From Prasinococcaceae sp. CCMP 1430 (lineage: Eukaryota; Prasinodermophyta; Palmophyllophyceae; Prasinococcales; Prasinococcaceae): 57,500 nt of DNA. The notes below the pieces were generated by a model. The model was not told the DNA's origin and ran no database searches. It saw only the letters and a program-made list of their open reading frames with translations. The stretch lies in assembly GCA_013416795.1 (NCBI GenBank), contig RQSC01000518.1, positions 72,510 through 130,009 on the forward strand. The letters are read 5' to 3'. Shown piece after piece: positions 50,216-57,500 of the stretch. Positions within the stretch are counted from its first letter, which is position 1. Every line of letters starts with the position of its first letter. The position numbers and the translations under genes were made by a program.

Positions 50216-51079
50216 TCACGCAGCGGCGGCGCCCAGGGACCCCGCACCCTCCAGGCCGTGGGCGGCAACGCGCGACACTACAGCTGGCCTGCCGCACACC
50301 ATCTCCATGTCCTCGAAGACAAGCGCCACGAGCGGGCGGCCCGCGAGCGCGCGGCGTGCGGGAGCAGATGCACCGTCAGGGGCCGCCGCATCCATGGCGG
50401 GCAGCTCGACACGTGCAGGCCGTGCAGGCCGCACGTTGGCGGAGAGTCTGACAGCGTATCGTAGCATGTCCGGGCAGGCGGATGTGAGTCCAGAGAAGCT
50501 CGGCAGGCTCATGCGGATGCGCGGCCCTGCAGCGAGGCCAGTCCTCTTGGGTGGTACTCTATGGAATGTCGCGACCTCAGGGAGGCGCTGCTGGTGCACC
50601 TCAACGTCGGCCGGGTCCGCGCCGCCATGGCCGTTGCTGCGATCATATGCGCGGCCACGCAGTCGCCGCCACGGCGCGAGCAGGCGATGCGCAGTTCCGC
50701 GCGCGGGCCTTTCCCTGACGGTCACCGACACCGGCTCCCTCGTACACGCTCGCCGTGAGAACGCCGCGTGGCGCGACGGCAGGCCGACGTGCGCGACGCC
50801 GTGCGCGCGCGCCTCGTCGTGGCACACATGCACGCGGCTCGCCCACGCGCAGCTGGTGGGCGGCTCCCACACGACGCCGCCCAGCGTGACGAGCTCCTGC
50901 ATTGGACCCACGGGCGACTCATCGTACTCGGCGAGGAAGAAGCCGCCGAGGCACCAGCCGAACGCCTCGACGAGCCGCAGCTCCTCGGGCACGGCCGCTC
51001 GCGCGTCCGCCGCGCGCAGCAGCTGCAGCTGGTAGACGGCGCGCCCGCGGAACGTCCACGGCGGCTCGCCGTACCCCAT
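50216..51079 (-). CDS. NXD1: NXD1 (neoxanthin-deficient 1) homologue
   Basis: NXD1 is required for neoxanthin accumulation in plants, where its biochemical role is still open. The fold is related to acetoacetate decarboxylase. The ATG at 51079 gives 287 residues. The start GYGEPPWTFRGRAVYQLQL, then VPEELRLVEAFGWCLGGFFLA, LVTLGGVVWEPPTSCAWASR, LPSRHAAFS and the late MSLPSFSG block are collinear with the plant protein. The C-terminus is shorter and Ala-rich. The start is chosen because homology begins at Met-Gly-Tyr-Gly, while the frame upstream is low-complexity. Confidence 0.85.
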   Translation of the reverse strand: MGYGEPPWTFRGRAVYQLQLLRAADARAAVPEELRLVEAFGWCLGGFFLAEYDESPVGPMQELVTLGGVVWEPPTSCAWASRVHVCHDEARAHGVAHVGLPSRHAAFSRRACTREPVSVTVRERPARGTAHRLLAPWRRLRGRAYDRSNGHGGADPADVEVHQQRLPEVATFHRVPPKRTGLAAGPRIRMSLPSFSGLTSACPDMLRYAVRLSANVRPARPARVELPAMDAAAPDGASAPARRALAGRPLVALVFEDMEMVCGRPAVVSRVAAHGLEGAGSLGAAAA

Positions 51080-51715
51080 TCCGCCCCCCCGAGCCCTGCT
51101 CCACCCCCCTGTGCCCAGATCCGCCCAGCCCTTTCCCTCCCGCCCTTTCTCTCCGCTCCGGCCGCCCCTCGTCGCGCGCCCGGCGCGCGCAGGCGCTGCT
51201 GCAGGGGGCGCGCGCGCGCGCTGTGGCACCCCCCCGGCCGGGCTGGATTCCCACACCTCCCCTCCCCAAATCCAGCCAGTCCTCACCCAGGTGGCGTGTG
51301 GCAGGCGCGCGATCCCGATCCGCAGCGCGATCCGTTGCGGGCCCACCGCCTCCACGATGGCACGGCCCAATCCGCATCCGCATCCGCATCCCCACTGCGC
51401 AGCCGGGAGCCGCCCGCCTCTACACCCATGATGATGGTAGGCTAGTCTCTAGCTGCAGCTGTGCATTCGTATCGTATGTACAGTGCATTTGCAGTGCATC
51501 GCTGCCGCCGCTTGCGCGCGCTCCTGGCTGTGGCTGGCCGGCTGGCGCGCCGTCGTGCCGGGATTGCGTGATGTGGATGTGATCGTCGGCGGGAGCACGG
51601 AGGACGAGGCAGGCCATCGCGCGAGCGCCGGAAAAGCTCATTTGGGCGGAGTTTTGATTTGAAAAGGACGTGGCGATTGCATCCATCCGGCTACTGCGTG
51701 GAAGACTTAGTGAAG
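51080..51715. other. Region between NXD1 and SEC10 fragment
   Basis: These 636 bases are GC-rich on the left (51080-51420). The right part (51420-51715) is less GC-rich and includes GTACAGTGCATTTGCAGTGC. The missing C-terminal three quarters of SEC10 is not encoded here. Confidence 0.4.
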
Positions 51716-52642
51716 CTACTGTATCACCACGATGGTGTGTCTACGTCTACGACGGGCATGCCATGCGCACTGGCCACGGCCGCGAATGCAGCAGGGGCGC
51801 GCCACACGCGCCGCATGGCGTGTGCCGCCGCGCCGCCGCGCGCCGAGCGCGTGCGTGCCGCTGCCGCCGTCGCTGCCGCCGCCGCCGCCGCCGCGCGCCT
51901 GCTCGGCCACCATCTGCGCGACCGACAGCAGCCTCACCGCGCGCTGCGCTGCCTCCGCCGCGCGGCTGTCGTCTGTGAAGAGCGGCGGCAGGTTGGCGAG
52001 GTCGCCGTCGCACGCGGCGAAGGCCCGCAATTGCTCGATGAGCTCTGCGGCCTCAAGCGCGCGCGCGCGCACGCCGTCCGCGCGGCGCAAGCGCTGGCCG
52101 ACGCGCACGGCGGTGTGGGCCACGTGTGCGATGCGTCCCTCGAGCGCGTCCAGAGCGCGCATGAGCTCCGCGGCGGGATCGCCCGCACCGGCGCCACCTT
52201 TCCCCTGGGCGACGCCCATGCGCTCCGTCGCGGCGGCCTCCGCGGCCACGGCCTCGCGCTCGAGGCGAATCGCGCGCGCCTTGGCCTCGCGCCGGAGCTG
52301 GCCGACGTCAGCGCGCGCCGCGCCCAGCAGCTTGGCCATGCGCTCCGCGCCGACGAACGGCGCGCCGTGATCGGCTCCGTCGCCCGCGTCCGCCGTCGCC
52401 CCCGCGCCGCCCAGCTGGTCGAGCGACATCCACTGCGCGAGGAGCGCGCCCACGTCGGCGCCGTCGCCGTGGAAGGACGCCTCGGACACGGCGCCCCCGG
52501 CCTTGCTGGAGGCGTGCGAGAGGCCCGGCCCGTGCGGGTGCCCGTTGCCGCCGCTGCGGCTCGCGGCGCCGCCGGACGCAGCAGGCGTCGCCGCGGTGAG
52601 CACGGTGAGCTTTTGCACGAGCGCGGCCGATGAGCTCGGCAT
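51716..52642 (-). CDS. Exocyst SEC10 N-terminal fragment
   Basis: SEC10/EXOC5 is an exocyst tethering subunit. From the ATG at 52642 the frame encodes 308 residues. An ATG at 53008 would overlap the GNAT gene on the other strand. Residues about 120-260 show the SEC10 coiled-coil region: ALEGRIAHVAHTAVRVGQRL, ALEAAELIEQLRAFAACDGDL and LPPLFTDDSRAAEAAQRAVRLL, close to plant SEC10. After that the sequence turns into Gly-rich and Arg-rich low complexity and stops. The remaining roughly 500 residues of a normal SEC10 are absent from both strands of the window. It is a truncated gene, a missed intron into distant DNA, or a short paralogue. Confidence 0.6.
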   Translation of the reverse strand: MPSSSAALVQKLTVLTAATPAASGGAASRSGGNGHPHGPGLSHASSKAGGAVSEASFHGDGADVGALLAQWMSLDQLGGAGATADAGDGADHGAPFVGAERMAKLLGAARADVGQLRREAKARAIRLEREAVAAEAAATERMGVAQGKGGAGAGDPAAELMRALDALEGRIAHVAHTAVRVGQRLRRADGVRARALEAAELIEQLRAFAACDGDLANLPPLFTDDSRAAEAAQRAVRLLSVAQMVAEQARGGGGGGSDGGSGTHALGARRRGGTRHAARVARPCCIRGRGQCAWHARRRRRHTIVVIQ

Positions 52643-52712
52643 CGACCGAGCGAGCCTGCCGCCGCTCACCCGCACGCTGGCGGACGCGTGGGACGCCGAC
52701 TTCCGCCGCCGC
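52643..52712. promoter_or_regulatory. 70-base head-to-head spacer, SEC10 fragment and GNAT
   Basis: Only 70 bases separate the preferred start codons of two divergent genes, and open frames on both strands run across it. Either the starts differ or the genes share a very compact promoter. Confidence 0.35.
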
Positions 52713-53499
52713 ATGGCGCGCGACGTCTTCGCGGCAGTGGGCAGGAGTCTCGCGAGACGCCAAGAGTGCACCGCTGCAGCGCGCGCGGCAGCCGCGCTCG
52801 GCGTGCCCGCGCCACGCCGCAGCCGCGAAGGGAGGTGCTGGGCGCTAATGGTGGCGGACATCGTCGAGGAGGAGGACGGCCGAGTCGGGAACGAATGCGT
52901 CGGGGATGTCAGTGCCCCGCGTGGCAATACGGGCAAGAAGGAGGGCGGTCGCGGCGCACCGGCGTGCGGCCTGGAGCGAAGCATCGCGGGAACGCTCACG
53001 TTCTCCATCGCGGTGCCTGACGCGCCGCTGCCTCCCCCGTGGCCAGCGATGGGGCGACAGAAGCGTGCTTATGCCAGCAACGTGGCTGTTTCGCCCGCCG
53101 CGCGTCGAAAGGGCGTGGCCAGCGCGCTGCTCAGCGCTGCGGAGAGACGCGCGGCGCGCCTCGGGTACGACGAGCTTTGGCTTCACGTCGACCAGGTGAG
53201 CAGCTACCGCTTAAGCGCTCCCAGGGGCGCTTCGCGCCAAATGGCCGCTCGCGCGTGCTGGCGCCAGCAGCTCCTGACGCGTGTGATGTGCGCTGCGCCC
53301 AACGCGCGAGCAGGGCAACGAAGGCGCGCTGGCTCTGTACAGGGCGCTTGGGTACGAGAGCGCCGGACTCGAGCCCGCCACCGCTGCTGCGCTCGCGCTG
53401 CGTCTCGGCGCGCGGAGGCACATGCTGCGCAAGTGCCTGCGCGTGGCGCCATGGGCAAAGCGCGCACGCGCGCGTGCCGATGCGCGCGACTTGTTGTGA
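52713..53499 (+). CDS. GNAT-family N-acetyltransferase, two exons
   Basis: GNAT enzymes move an acetyl group from acetyl-CoA to amines. Exon 1 is 52713-53195 and exon 2 is 53314-53499 (intron of 118 bases, donor GTGAGC), giving 222 residues. The CoA-binding motif A is YASNVAVSPAARRKGVASALL (RRKGVA is the P-loop). The join restores WLHVDQGNEGALALYRALGYE, the family's motif B with N and Y. The arrangement resembles plant plastid GNATs. The start is uncertain because the frame is open upstream and homologous proteins have more N-terminal sequence. The substrate is unknown. Confidence 0.78.
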
Positions 53500-54219
53500 C
53501 ACCACCGCGGACGCCTAGGCGGATCTCAGCATCATTGCATAACAACACTCGTCTACTTGGTGAAAGACGCATTGCTTGAGCACTCAAGTAGCACGATCGC
53601 GCAGGCGTTGACACGGGGGGATGCGAGGGCGGGCGGCCCCAGTCACCGCCCTCTGCCTCCTCCACCCGCTTACCAGGCCATCGTTCACGGTCGCATGCGC
53701 GTGCGCGCGCGCGAGAGAGAGAGAGTGAGAGAGCGCGACGGTTCCGCTTCAGCTCTACCTCGCTAGCTTGCGCCCGCGCATGGACAGATTTCGTTGGAGT
53801 ACGAGAATGTGTAAACCACGAACCTCAAATCGCTGACCCCGAACTGCCCACCATCACCACGACCCGGGGAAAATGCGTGGGGGGCGCTGGCTGGACTGGA
53901 TAGGGCGCAGAGGCGGCTCGCAGGCGAGGGCGCGCGCGTGGGGGGCAGGGGGGGCAGTGCAAGTACCTCGGACAGCTGCCGAGCCCCCCCCCCCCCCCCC
54001 CGCGCGCCGGGCGCGTGTGCGCGCGCATCCAGGCGTACGTTTTGGGTGGGTGGTAGGCGGGGGCCCCGGGGGGGCCGGGGGCGGGGGCTGCACGAGGGCG
54101 TGCGTGGGCAGGCCGCAGCTTCAAGCTCTGGGCCGGCACGGTCGATACGCACCGCGGTGCAGCGCTGAGCACGACGTGCACACGCAGAGCGCGCAGTTGC
54201 GGTGCGCGCGGCAGGAGCG
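53500..54219. other. Low-complexity intergenic region
   Basis: A GA microsatellite lies at about 53710-53735, a poly-C tract at about 53985-54001 and G-rich runs at 54050-54085. No coding region was recognised. The right end should hold the PAM68 promoter. Confidence 0.45.
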
Positions 54220-55126
54220 ATGACGATGGCGATGACGATAGGGGTCGGTGGCGTGTTGCCGCGTGCCGCGCGCGCCCCTCGCGCTAGCACGCTTGCCGCG
54301 CGTGCGCCCGTGTGCGCTCAGGCGGCGAAGCGGAAGGGGTTTGGGAAGAAGCCGGCCAAGGTAATTGGCCGCGCGCTCGCGTGGTTGAGCCCTCGTGACC
54401 GCTCGCGCGTCCGAGTACGCTCGGACCGACAATGCCGCACTAGTGCGTGCGCTGCACGTGCAGATTCTGACGCGCGTCACGCTATGGGTCGGCTGTGTGT
54501 GCACGCGCATGCACACGCACACGCACGCATTCCCACCGTATTTGCGCACCCCTTGCAGCCTGCTAAGAAGTCAGCGCCTGCCGAGCCCGCGTACGACCCG
54601 AAGAACCCGTTGGGCCTAACTACTGTGGAGCAAGTGCCACGAGTGGGCGCGCAGCAGCCGGCGGGTGATGCCCAAGAGGCGGAGCGGGAGGTGCGGGGCG
54701 GCCGCGCGTCGTTGCAGGGCACATTGCGAGCGCGCCGTGCCTGTCTCGTCTTGCGTGCATGGCCTCTAACGCGGATTTGCGTGCTCGCGCGAGCAGGAAC
54801 CTGCTGAAATATCCCCGGTGGTGACCGACCGCATCCTCAAGCGCATTCTTACCTTCACGAGCGCCCCACTGGCTGTGGCATTTGCCTCGCCGGTTTTCTT
54901 CTACTGGGCGAACAAGATCCGTGACCCTCCCCTTGACGTACCAACCTCGGTGGTGTACCTGGCGTCGCTCTTCACCTTCGGCCCGGCGCTCGCGGGCATC
55001 TCGTACGCCATCATCAGCTGCTCGTACGACCCTGAGAGGGAGGAGCCCGAGGGCTTCCTGGGCTCGGCGGAGTTCGCCAGGAACCTACCTGAGATTGTCA
55101 GCCAGCTGCGAGGGGGCAGGAGGTAG
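54220..55126 (+). CDS. PAM68: PAM68-like photosystem II assembly protein, three exons
   Basis: PAM68 is a thylakoid membrane protein that helps assemble photosystem II (DUF3464 family). Exons are 54220-54360, 54559-54690 and 54797-55126, giving 200 residues. Donors are GTAATT and GTGCGG. The N-terminus, with APRASTLAARAPVCAQAA, is a typical plastid transit peptide. KRKGFGKKPAK follows, as in the family. Exon 3 has PVVTDRILKRILTFTSAPL, two membrane spans around AVAFASPVFFYWAN and LASLFTFGPALAGISYAIIS, then CSYDPEREEPEGFLGSAEFA, the family's conserved SxDPxREGSxLG-like end. Confidence 0.88.
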
Positions 55127-55500
55127 CGTGGGCGTGCACGCGCGCACACCAGCGCCACGCGAGTAAAGAGGGGCGCTGCAGTTGGTGTGCAATCGCACAG
55201 CGTGGGCACGAGCGCGTGCGCGAGCGTGGGCGATGAACACGGGTGTGAGGGCGCAGGCGAGGCTGTGCGCTCGTACTGGGTGATGATGTGCCCAACTACG
55301 TGCTCGACGAGAGCCTCAACACACACCGGCAGTGCCTCGTGAACGAGCGCCAACCGCGCTGCGGCGCGCACCACTCGGCCACCGCGAGGTTGTGCCCGTG
55401 CGTCGTGGAAGACACCTGACGCACAACCACGACCAATTGTAATGCAGTAGTTAGTGTAGTTATCGTGACCTGCCCCGCGCAGGCCGCCGCCTAGCAGGGC
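55127..55500. other. Tail-to-tail intergenic region, PAM68 and prefoldin 3
   Basis: These 374 bases are without a recognised gene. The end near 55430-55465 is AT-richer and includes AATTGTAATGCAG, possible 3'-end signals. Confidence 0.35.
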
Positions 55501-56365
55501 CTACTTGGCTGCATCCGCCGCCATGCGCTTTCTACGGACGTCGTGGTTGTACACGCGCGCCATGGAGACCTCGGTAATTGTGATCGACTCACGCACGTCG
55601 GCGAGGTCCTTGGCGACCGTTGTGCTGTTCTGCTCGGCGTTGCTCAGGTTGACCTCGAGCAGGTGGATGGCCTCGGTGAATGTATACTCAACCATGACGT
55701 TGGCGCCCAGCCACAGGCACACGTACTCTGGCTTGTTGATGTTGGCCTTGGCGAAGATGCCACTCGAGAGCTCGAAGTCCGTTGTCACAGTCTACGCAGC
55801 AGCAGCCAGCGCGCGAGAGAGAGCGCAATCGAGGCATCGTCAGAGTTCGACTGGGTGGGAGGGTGGGGGTGGGGGGGGCATTGCGTCCGTGCCGCAGCCG
55901 TTGAGCGCCGTGGCGTGGCGCGGCGAACATGGGGGCTGGAAATGCGAGAGCGATTTGCGCGAGCTTACCTCGCCCTCGTCGGCCTTCTCCTTCAGCATCC
56001 GGACAAGATCAAGGGTCTTCTTGATCTCAGGCAGTTTGTGCATCAGGCTCGCCTTGCGCTGCGTGAGCTGCATCTCGAGGAACTTGTACTGCTGCATGCG
56101 CTCCTGGAAGCCCTTCAGGACTGCGTCCACATCCTTTCCGGGTTGCGACAGTGGGGCGCAAGAGCGCCGAGCGCGTCAGCAGTGGGGATCGCGCCGCGCT
56201 GGGGCGCGTAATGCGCGCGCGCGCGCTGCCACAGCCGCGGCCGCGCACCTTGCCCTCGCAGTACGCCTCGACGTCCTCAATGAACTGTGCGACCGGGATG
56301 GCCTTCGTGCCCTGCTGCTGCTGCTGCGCCTCGCCCTCGGCGGCGGGCTCGATCTCGTCGCCCAT
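55501..56365 (-). CDS. Prefoldin subunit 3 (VBP1), three exons
   Basis: Prefoldin is a six-subunit chaperone that hands nascent actin and tubulin to the CCT chaperonin. Exons are 56365-56249, 56133-55969 and 55791-55501, giving 190 residues. Donors are GTGCGC and GTAAGC. Exon 1 ends IEDVEAYCEGK. Exon 2 is the first coiled-coil arm with YKFLEMQLTQRKASLMHKLP. Exon 3 has VCLWLGANVMVEY, the signature hairpin of subunit 3, followed by the second arm with EVSMARVYNHDVRRK. Length and order match the eukaryotic alpha-type subunit. The gene is head-to-head with PSMA6. Confidence 0.93.
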
Positions 56366-56905
56366 AGCACGCGGGCGCGCGCAGGCTGCGGCACTCAGGA
56401 GGGGACAAGAAGACAAGGGTAAACGGCGGGAGGAGGAAGCAAGTTGGGAGGGTGCGGGGTGGGGGGAAGGGGGGGGGCGCGCGTCACACACGCAGTGCCG
56501 CGCGGCGCCGATCGCGAGCCCGCCACCACTCGAAAGACTCGCAACGCTCGGCGGCCCGCGGAAAGAGCGCGAACCTGTTATGGCCGTGGGGTCAGCGCGT
56601 AAGCGGGCTCGCGCTGACGGCGGCAGCGCGAGTGCGTGCCATCCGCGCCTGGGTGCGGATGCGGTCAACGGACGGTGCAAAGTCTCGAGTCTTCGCGCAA
56701 CAAGCAGCGATCTTGGTTCTGGTTTCCTGTCAACTTTGTGAAAAGGGTCTACAATTCGTTCCGTGGCCGCGTGGCTGGTTTGGCGATGACCATCAGAGGG
56801 CCCTTCGCGTCCGCGTTCGAAGCCGCGGCGAGGTCGCGCGCGACACACGGTGCGCGCGCCTCGCCCCACCACGCCGGCGAGCAGGCGAGCGAGCCAGCAG
56901 TAGCG
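56366..56905. promoter_or_regulatory. Head-to-head promoter region, prefoldin 3 and PSMA6
   Basis: These 540 bases are shared by two protein-folding and turnover genes. The part next to prefoldin is G-rich (56440-56480). The part at 56690-56770 is less GC-rich and may hold the core promoter of PSMA6. Confidence 0.4.
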
Positions 56906-57475
56906 ATGAGCCGCGGGGGGGGAGGGTACGACAGGCACATCACCATCTTCAGCCCGGAGGTGCGCCGCGCGTGCAGCGCGCCTGCCCGTGCGCCCGCGCG
57001 CCCTGTGTTCGTACTTTCGTGCCGGCCCCGCACAGATCTGTGCGCGCGCGCGCATGGCGCCAGCGCGGCCGCGCCGCTGGGCTCGCTGCAGCGGACGCTC
57101 GTGCGCGCGCACGCTAACCCTGCCCGCATGTGCATGGCGCGTAACTGGCCCGCCCGCGACCCTCGATGCCAACTGCAGGGGCGCCTGTACCAAGTCGGTG
57201 CGTGCGCGCAGCAGGCCCAGCGAGCGCGCGCGCGCGGGCGACGAGATCTCGCGTGGCCTTCCGCACCGACGGCGAGCACAGAGCCAGCAGGCGGGCTTGT
57301 ACCGTAGGAGAGTAGGCCCAACGCCGCACGCTTGCGCCTCAAGCGCAGCGCGCAAGCATTCCGCCCCTGTCTGCATCGCTACTGACACGCCCGTCCCTCC
57401 GTCCCTTGCGACGCCGACGCCGCGCGCCTGCTGTTGGGCCATCGGTGTTTTGACCTCCCAGAGTATGCCTTCAAG
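56906..57475 (+). CDS. PSMA6: 20S proteasome subunit alpha-1 (PSMA6), 5' end with two microexons
   Basis: The alpha ring gates entry to the 20S proteasome. Three exons lie in the window: 56906-56959 (54 nt), 57179-57197 (19 nt) and 57462-57475 (14 nt), then a GTGCGT donor leads beyond the window edge. The join reads MSRGGGGYDRHITIFSPEG then RLYQVEYAFK, identical in layout to the conserved N-terminus of this subunit. Donors are GTGCGC, GTGCGT and GTGCGT, and acceptors are TGCAG and CCCAG. Without splicing the frame enters unrelated Arg-rich sequence. The rest of the gene lies to the right. Confidence 0.9.
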
Positions 57476-57500
57476 GTGCGTGCCGACGGCGCGACGTGCG

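Noticed and set aside
51420-51686. Small minus-strand frame of 88 residues between NXD1 and SEC10 fragment
   Set aside because: It has an ATG but no recognised domain. It is not the missing SEC10 part, and its composition does not stand out from other intergenic frames.
52643-53008. N-terminal extension of the SEC10 fragment to the ATG at 53008
   Set aside because: It overlaps the conserved GNAT exon on the other strand and is Arg/Ser/Pro-rich without homology, so the ATG at 52642 is preferred.
53705-53736. GA repeat as a mobile-element end
   Set aside because: It is a plain microsatellite. No terminal repeats, target duplication or transposase was found nearby.

Overview
This is a gene-dense, very GC-rich nuclear segment from a photosynthetic, ciliated eukaryotic microalga. 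The evidence is 22 spliceosomal GT-AG introns, all short (about 100 to 460 bases). Plastid-type genes are present: PAM68, an NXD1 homologue, a DUF819 envelope protein, a plastid-like MsrA, an mTERF and a plant-type HisIE. A ciliary gene (ARL6/BBS3) and TPLATE, a TSET subunit lost in animals and fungi, are also present. About half of the 5' splice sites read GTGCG instead of GTRAG. Together with an algal SH3-like C-terminal domain at 12721-12921, this makes me lean towards a haptophyte-like alga, but a green alga cannot be excluded. No tRNA, rRNA, transposon or CRISPR array was recognised.

Layout from left to right, with strand: HECT E3 ligase (-), XPF/ERCC4 (-), Derlin (+), AP-1 sigma (-), two proteins of unknown function (+,+), ARL6 (-), dipeptide epimerase-like enzyme (+), mTERF (-), ELP5-like (-), DDX51-like helicase (-), MsrA (+), WD40/AT-hook protein (-), unknown (-), exportin-7 (-), unknown (+), plastid-type membrane protein (-), Tas-like aldo/keto reductase (+), mitoferrin-like carrier (-), RAD51 core fragment (+), HisIE (+), YIPF6 (-), CUEDC2-like (+), divergent kinase (-), TPLATE (+), DUF819 (-), NXD1 (-), N-terminal SEC10 fragment (-), GNAT (+), PAM68 (+), prefoldin 3 (-) and the 5' end of PSMA6 (+).

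Genes largely alternate in strand. Head-to-head pairs share 70 to 1400 bases of promoter DNA. Several tail-to-tail pairs are separated by only 45 to 76 bases, so their 3' UTRs probably overlap. Many open frames are broken by introns. I rebuilt the joined coding sequences for XPF, Derlin, AP1S, ARL6, mTERF, XPO7, the carrier, YIPF6, CUEDC2-like, GNAT, PAM68, prefoldin 3 and PSMA6 from splice sites and protein family alignment recalled from knowledge.

The genes do not form one pathway. They cover housekeeping roles: DNA repair (XPF, RAD51), protein quality control (HECT, Derlin, prefoldin, proteasome, CUE), vesicle traffic (AP-1, YIPF6, TPLATE, SEC10 fragment), nuclear export, RNA and ribosome work (DDX51, ELP5-like, TFIIIC-like) and plastid biology. 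The items most worth a second look are: the RAD51 fragment cut at both ends and bounded by an N and a poly-C tract; the SEC10 N-terminal fragment; two microexons of 19 and 14 nt in PSMA6; interstitial telomere-like motifs in promoters; an array of AT-hooks; a possible eIF4E-binding protein; and the NXD1 and TPLATE homologues.
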